A stretch of 64,000 bases of DNA, taken from positions 248,001-312,000 of the forward strand of contig NZ_CP135918.1 of the NCBI RefSeq assembly GCF_032393985.1, given 5' to 3'. This document shows, one piece after another, positions 62,899 through 64,000 of this stretch. Each line of letters opens with the position of its first letter. Position 1 is the stretch's first letter. Both the position numbers and the translations under genes were made by a program. Below the pieces are notes generated by a model that saw nothing but the letters and a program-made list of their open reading frames with translations, was not told the DNA's origin and did no database searches. Source of the stretch: Fischerella sp. JS2 (GTDB lineage: Bacteria; Cyanobacteriota; Cyanobacteriia; Cyanobacteriales; Nostocaceae).

Positions 62899-63501
62899 AT
62901 GATCTATTCTAGCAGTCACATACAAAACTCAATTGCATCACATAAGAGTAGCTTATCACCCAATCTACCTCAACGCATCTTTACTCGCAGAGAGGTTATT
63001 CCAGCACGTAACGACGTATTGTGGCGAATCGAGCGTGGGGCAGTACGTACCTTAACTTGGAGCGAAGATGGAACATTCATTACTCTGGGATATTGGGGAC
63101 CAGGAGATTTAATTGGTTATCCTCTTTCTAGAGTTAAGCCTTACCAAATAGAATGCTTGACTAGTGTTGAAGTAAGTGTAGTACCACCACATCATTGGAA
63201 TCAAGATGTCAATGCTCTCATGACTCATATTCAACAAGCAGAGGAACTGTTAAGTATTGTCCATAGAAAACCAATCTCTTTACGTTTGTGGCAATTTTTG
63301 GTTTGGCTAAGTGAAAAATTTGGTCGGGATGTAGAACAAGGCAAGTTAATTGAACTCAATGTTACTCATCAAGAGATGGCAGAAGTTTTAAATACAACAA
63401 GAGTAACAGTAACTCGCCTTCTCCAACAATTCGAGGATGAAGGTAACTTGTTACGCCACAAACGCAGAATTATTTTGTGTTTATCAAATTATAGTAATTA
63501 A
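62899..63501 (+). CDS. CRP/FNR-family transcriptional regulator, NtcA-like helix-turn-helix
   Basis: A 200-residue regulator. The N-terminal half is a reduced cyclic-nucleotide-binding-type beta roll: RIERGAVRTLTWSEDGTFIT, GYWGPGDLIGYPLS and IECLTSVEVSVVP. The dimer helix (LLSIVHRKPISLRLWQFLVW) leads to the winged helix with NVTHQEMAEVLNTTRVTVTR. That recognition helix (RVTVTRLL) is close to the NtcA/CRP type, suggesting GTA-N8-TAC-like or related sites. It lacks several phosphate-binding Arg/Ser residues of true cAMP pockets, so its ligand is unknown. Not NtcA itself: the N-terminal part is clearly different. Confidence 0.8.
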   Translation: MIYSSSHIQNSIASHKSSLSPNLPQRIFTRREVIPARNDVLWRIERGAVRTLTWSEDGTFITLGYWGPGDLIGYPLSRVKPYQIECLTSVEVSVVPPHHWNQDVNALMTHIQQAEELLSIVHRKPISLRLWQFLVWLSEKFGRDVEQGKLIELNVTHQEMAEVLNTTRVTVTRLLQQFEDEGNLLRHKRRIILCLSNYSN

Positions 63502-63556
63502 ATAACAATTAAAAAAGGCGGCGAGTACTTGCGTTAATCACCGCTTCTTTTGGTAC

Positions 63557-63585
63557 AATTATTACTGAAAATCATGGTGATAATT
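63557..63585. promoter_or_regulatory. Inverted repeat upstream of the porin gene
   Basis: AATTATTAC (63557-63565) and GTGATAATT (63577-63585) are reverse complements with one mismatch, around an 11-base spacer, about 70 bases before the porin ATG. A regulator-binding site is possible (the wording is Fur-box-like), but this is inference. Confidence 0.35.
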
Positions 63586-63653
63586 CAAGTAAAAAACGCC
63601 TTGAAGAAATGTACCATGATTAACCCAGTAGGTGTGAGTGAGACTAAAACAAA

Positions 63654-64000
63654 ATGACAAAACCATTCTGGAACGCCCTGAAGTTGAGTCCGCTTGTTTT
63701 TGCTGCTACATTATTTGCAGCAAACAATGCTTTCGCAGCAGAAGTAAAGCAGGAAATTAATCAAGACGTGACTTCTGTAGCTCAGTTGTCCCAAGGATCT
63801 ACTGACAGCATGGGACAGGTTACATCTGTTTCCCAGTTTTCTGACGTACAGCCTACAGACTGGGCATTCCAAGCTTTACAGTCTCTAGTTGAGCGGTATG
63901 GTTGTATTGCAGGTTACCCCAATGGTACTTATCGCGGTAACCGCCCTATGACCCGCTATGAATTCGCCGCAGGTTTGAATGCTTGTCTAGACCGGGTTAA
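63654..64000 (+). CDS. Porin with SLH domain, start of gene (runs off the window)
   Basis: The first 115 codons of an outer-membrane porin of the cyanobacterial SLH/OprB type (Som-like, often called iron uptake porin). A signal peptide (SPLVFAATLFAANNAFAAEV) is followed by a Gln/Ser linker and an SLH domain: SQFSDVQPTDWAFQALQSLV, RYGCIAGYPNGTYRGNRPMT, RYEFAAGLNACLDRV. SLH domains hold these porins to the peptidoglycan-linked polysaccharide. It lies just downstream of the CRP/NtcA-like gene; an inverted repeat precedes it. The beta-barrel part lies beyond the right edge. Confidence 0.9.
   Translation, partial: MTKPFWNALKLSPLVFAATLFAANNAFAAEVKQEINQDVTSVAQLSQGSTDSMGQVTSVSQFSDVQPTDWAFQALQSLVERYGCIAGYPNGTYRGNRPMTRYEFAAGLNACLDRV

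Overview
The window comes from a filamentous, probably heterocyst-forming cyanobacterium (Nostocales-like). The evidence is the density of GCGATCGC (HIP1) octamers, heptameric short tandem repeats of the GTCATTA/AATGACC type in most intergenic gaps, and cyanobacterial marker genes: system II cytochrome c maturation, the DUF2499/DUF3593 pair, DUF2256, an SLH-type porin, a LabA-like NYN protein, and PhoX with SphS/SphR. It reads as chromosome: mostly single genes or pairs of housekeeping function, separated by repeat-rich gaps. I saw no CRISPR array, intact insertion sequence, prophage or tRNA gene.

Layout. 0-7.5 kb: end of a polysaccharide-export locus (methyltransferase fragment, Wzt-type ATPase), a small gene, an eroded transposase, the ccdA-ccs1 pair, queF, two conserved cyanobacterial genes, the SRP RNA, a YciI-like gene and a PIN-domain remnant. 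7.7-18.8 kb: secA, a diheme cytochrome, a methyltransferase, a MoxR ATPase, ribF, a metallo-beta-lactamase-fold hydrolase, surE and a frameshifted pheS. 18.8-23.1 kb: recQ, leuA and a NYN-domain gene. 23.9-30.1 kb: the most unusual block, with a CHASE2 sensor Ser/Thr kinase, a secreted FecR-domain protein with long Pro-rich tandem repeats, and an outer-membrane beta-barrel protein. 30-43 kb: sulfurtransferase, MnmC-like methyltransferase, HD-GYP response regulator, glmU, isoaspartyl peptidase, DUF2256, a multi-GAF signalling protein, pyrD, a membrane protein with a putative DNA-binding tail, and cobO. 43.3-48.6 kb: a 1765-residue TamB-like protein. 49-54 kb: pentapeptide protein, TspO, DUF2499-DUF3593, hisA, several very small ORFs, MITE-like repeats, a decayed coiled-coil gene and a LexA-type palindrome. 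54-64 kb: amino-acid permease, a lipoprotein-type methyltransferase, a phosphate block (sphR-sphS-phoU-phoX), a CRP/NtcA-like regulator and the start of a porin gene.

Cooperating genes: CcdA and Ccs1 carry out thylakoid-lumen cytochrome c assembly, which the diheme cytochrome at 11 kb would need. SphS-SphR-PhoU sense phosphate and PhoX would release it. TamB, the Wzt ATPase, the beta-barrel protein and the porin belong to envelope biogenesis. The CHASE2 kinase, FecR protein and beta-barrel look like a candidate envelope-signalling set; this is inference from adjacency and domains.

Two genes have indels that could be real or sequencing errors: pheS (one base missing near 18250) and the FecR gene (4-nt and 1-nt losses inside a 51-bp tandem repeat). 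A second theme is repeat invasion of coding DNA: ribF and the MnmC-like gene carry related in-frame G-rich/C-rich inserts that translate to similar peptides.
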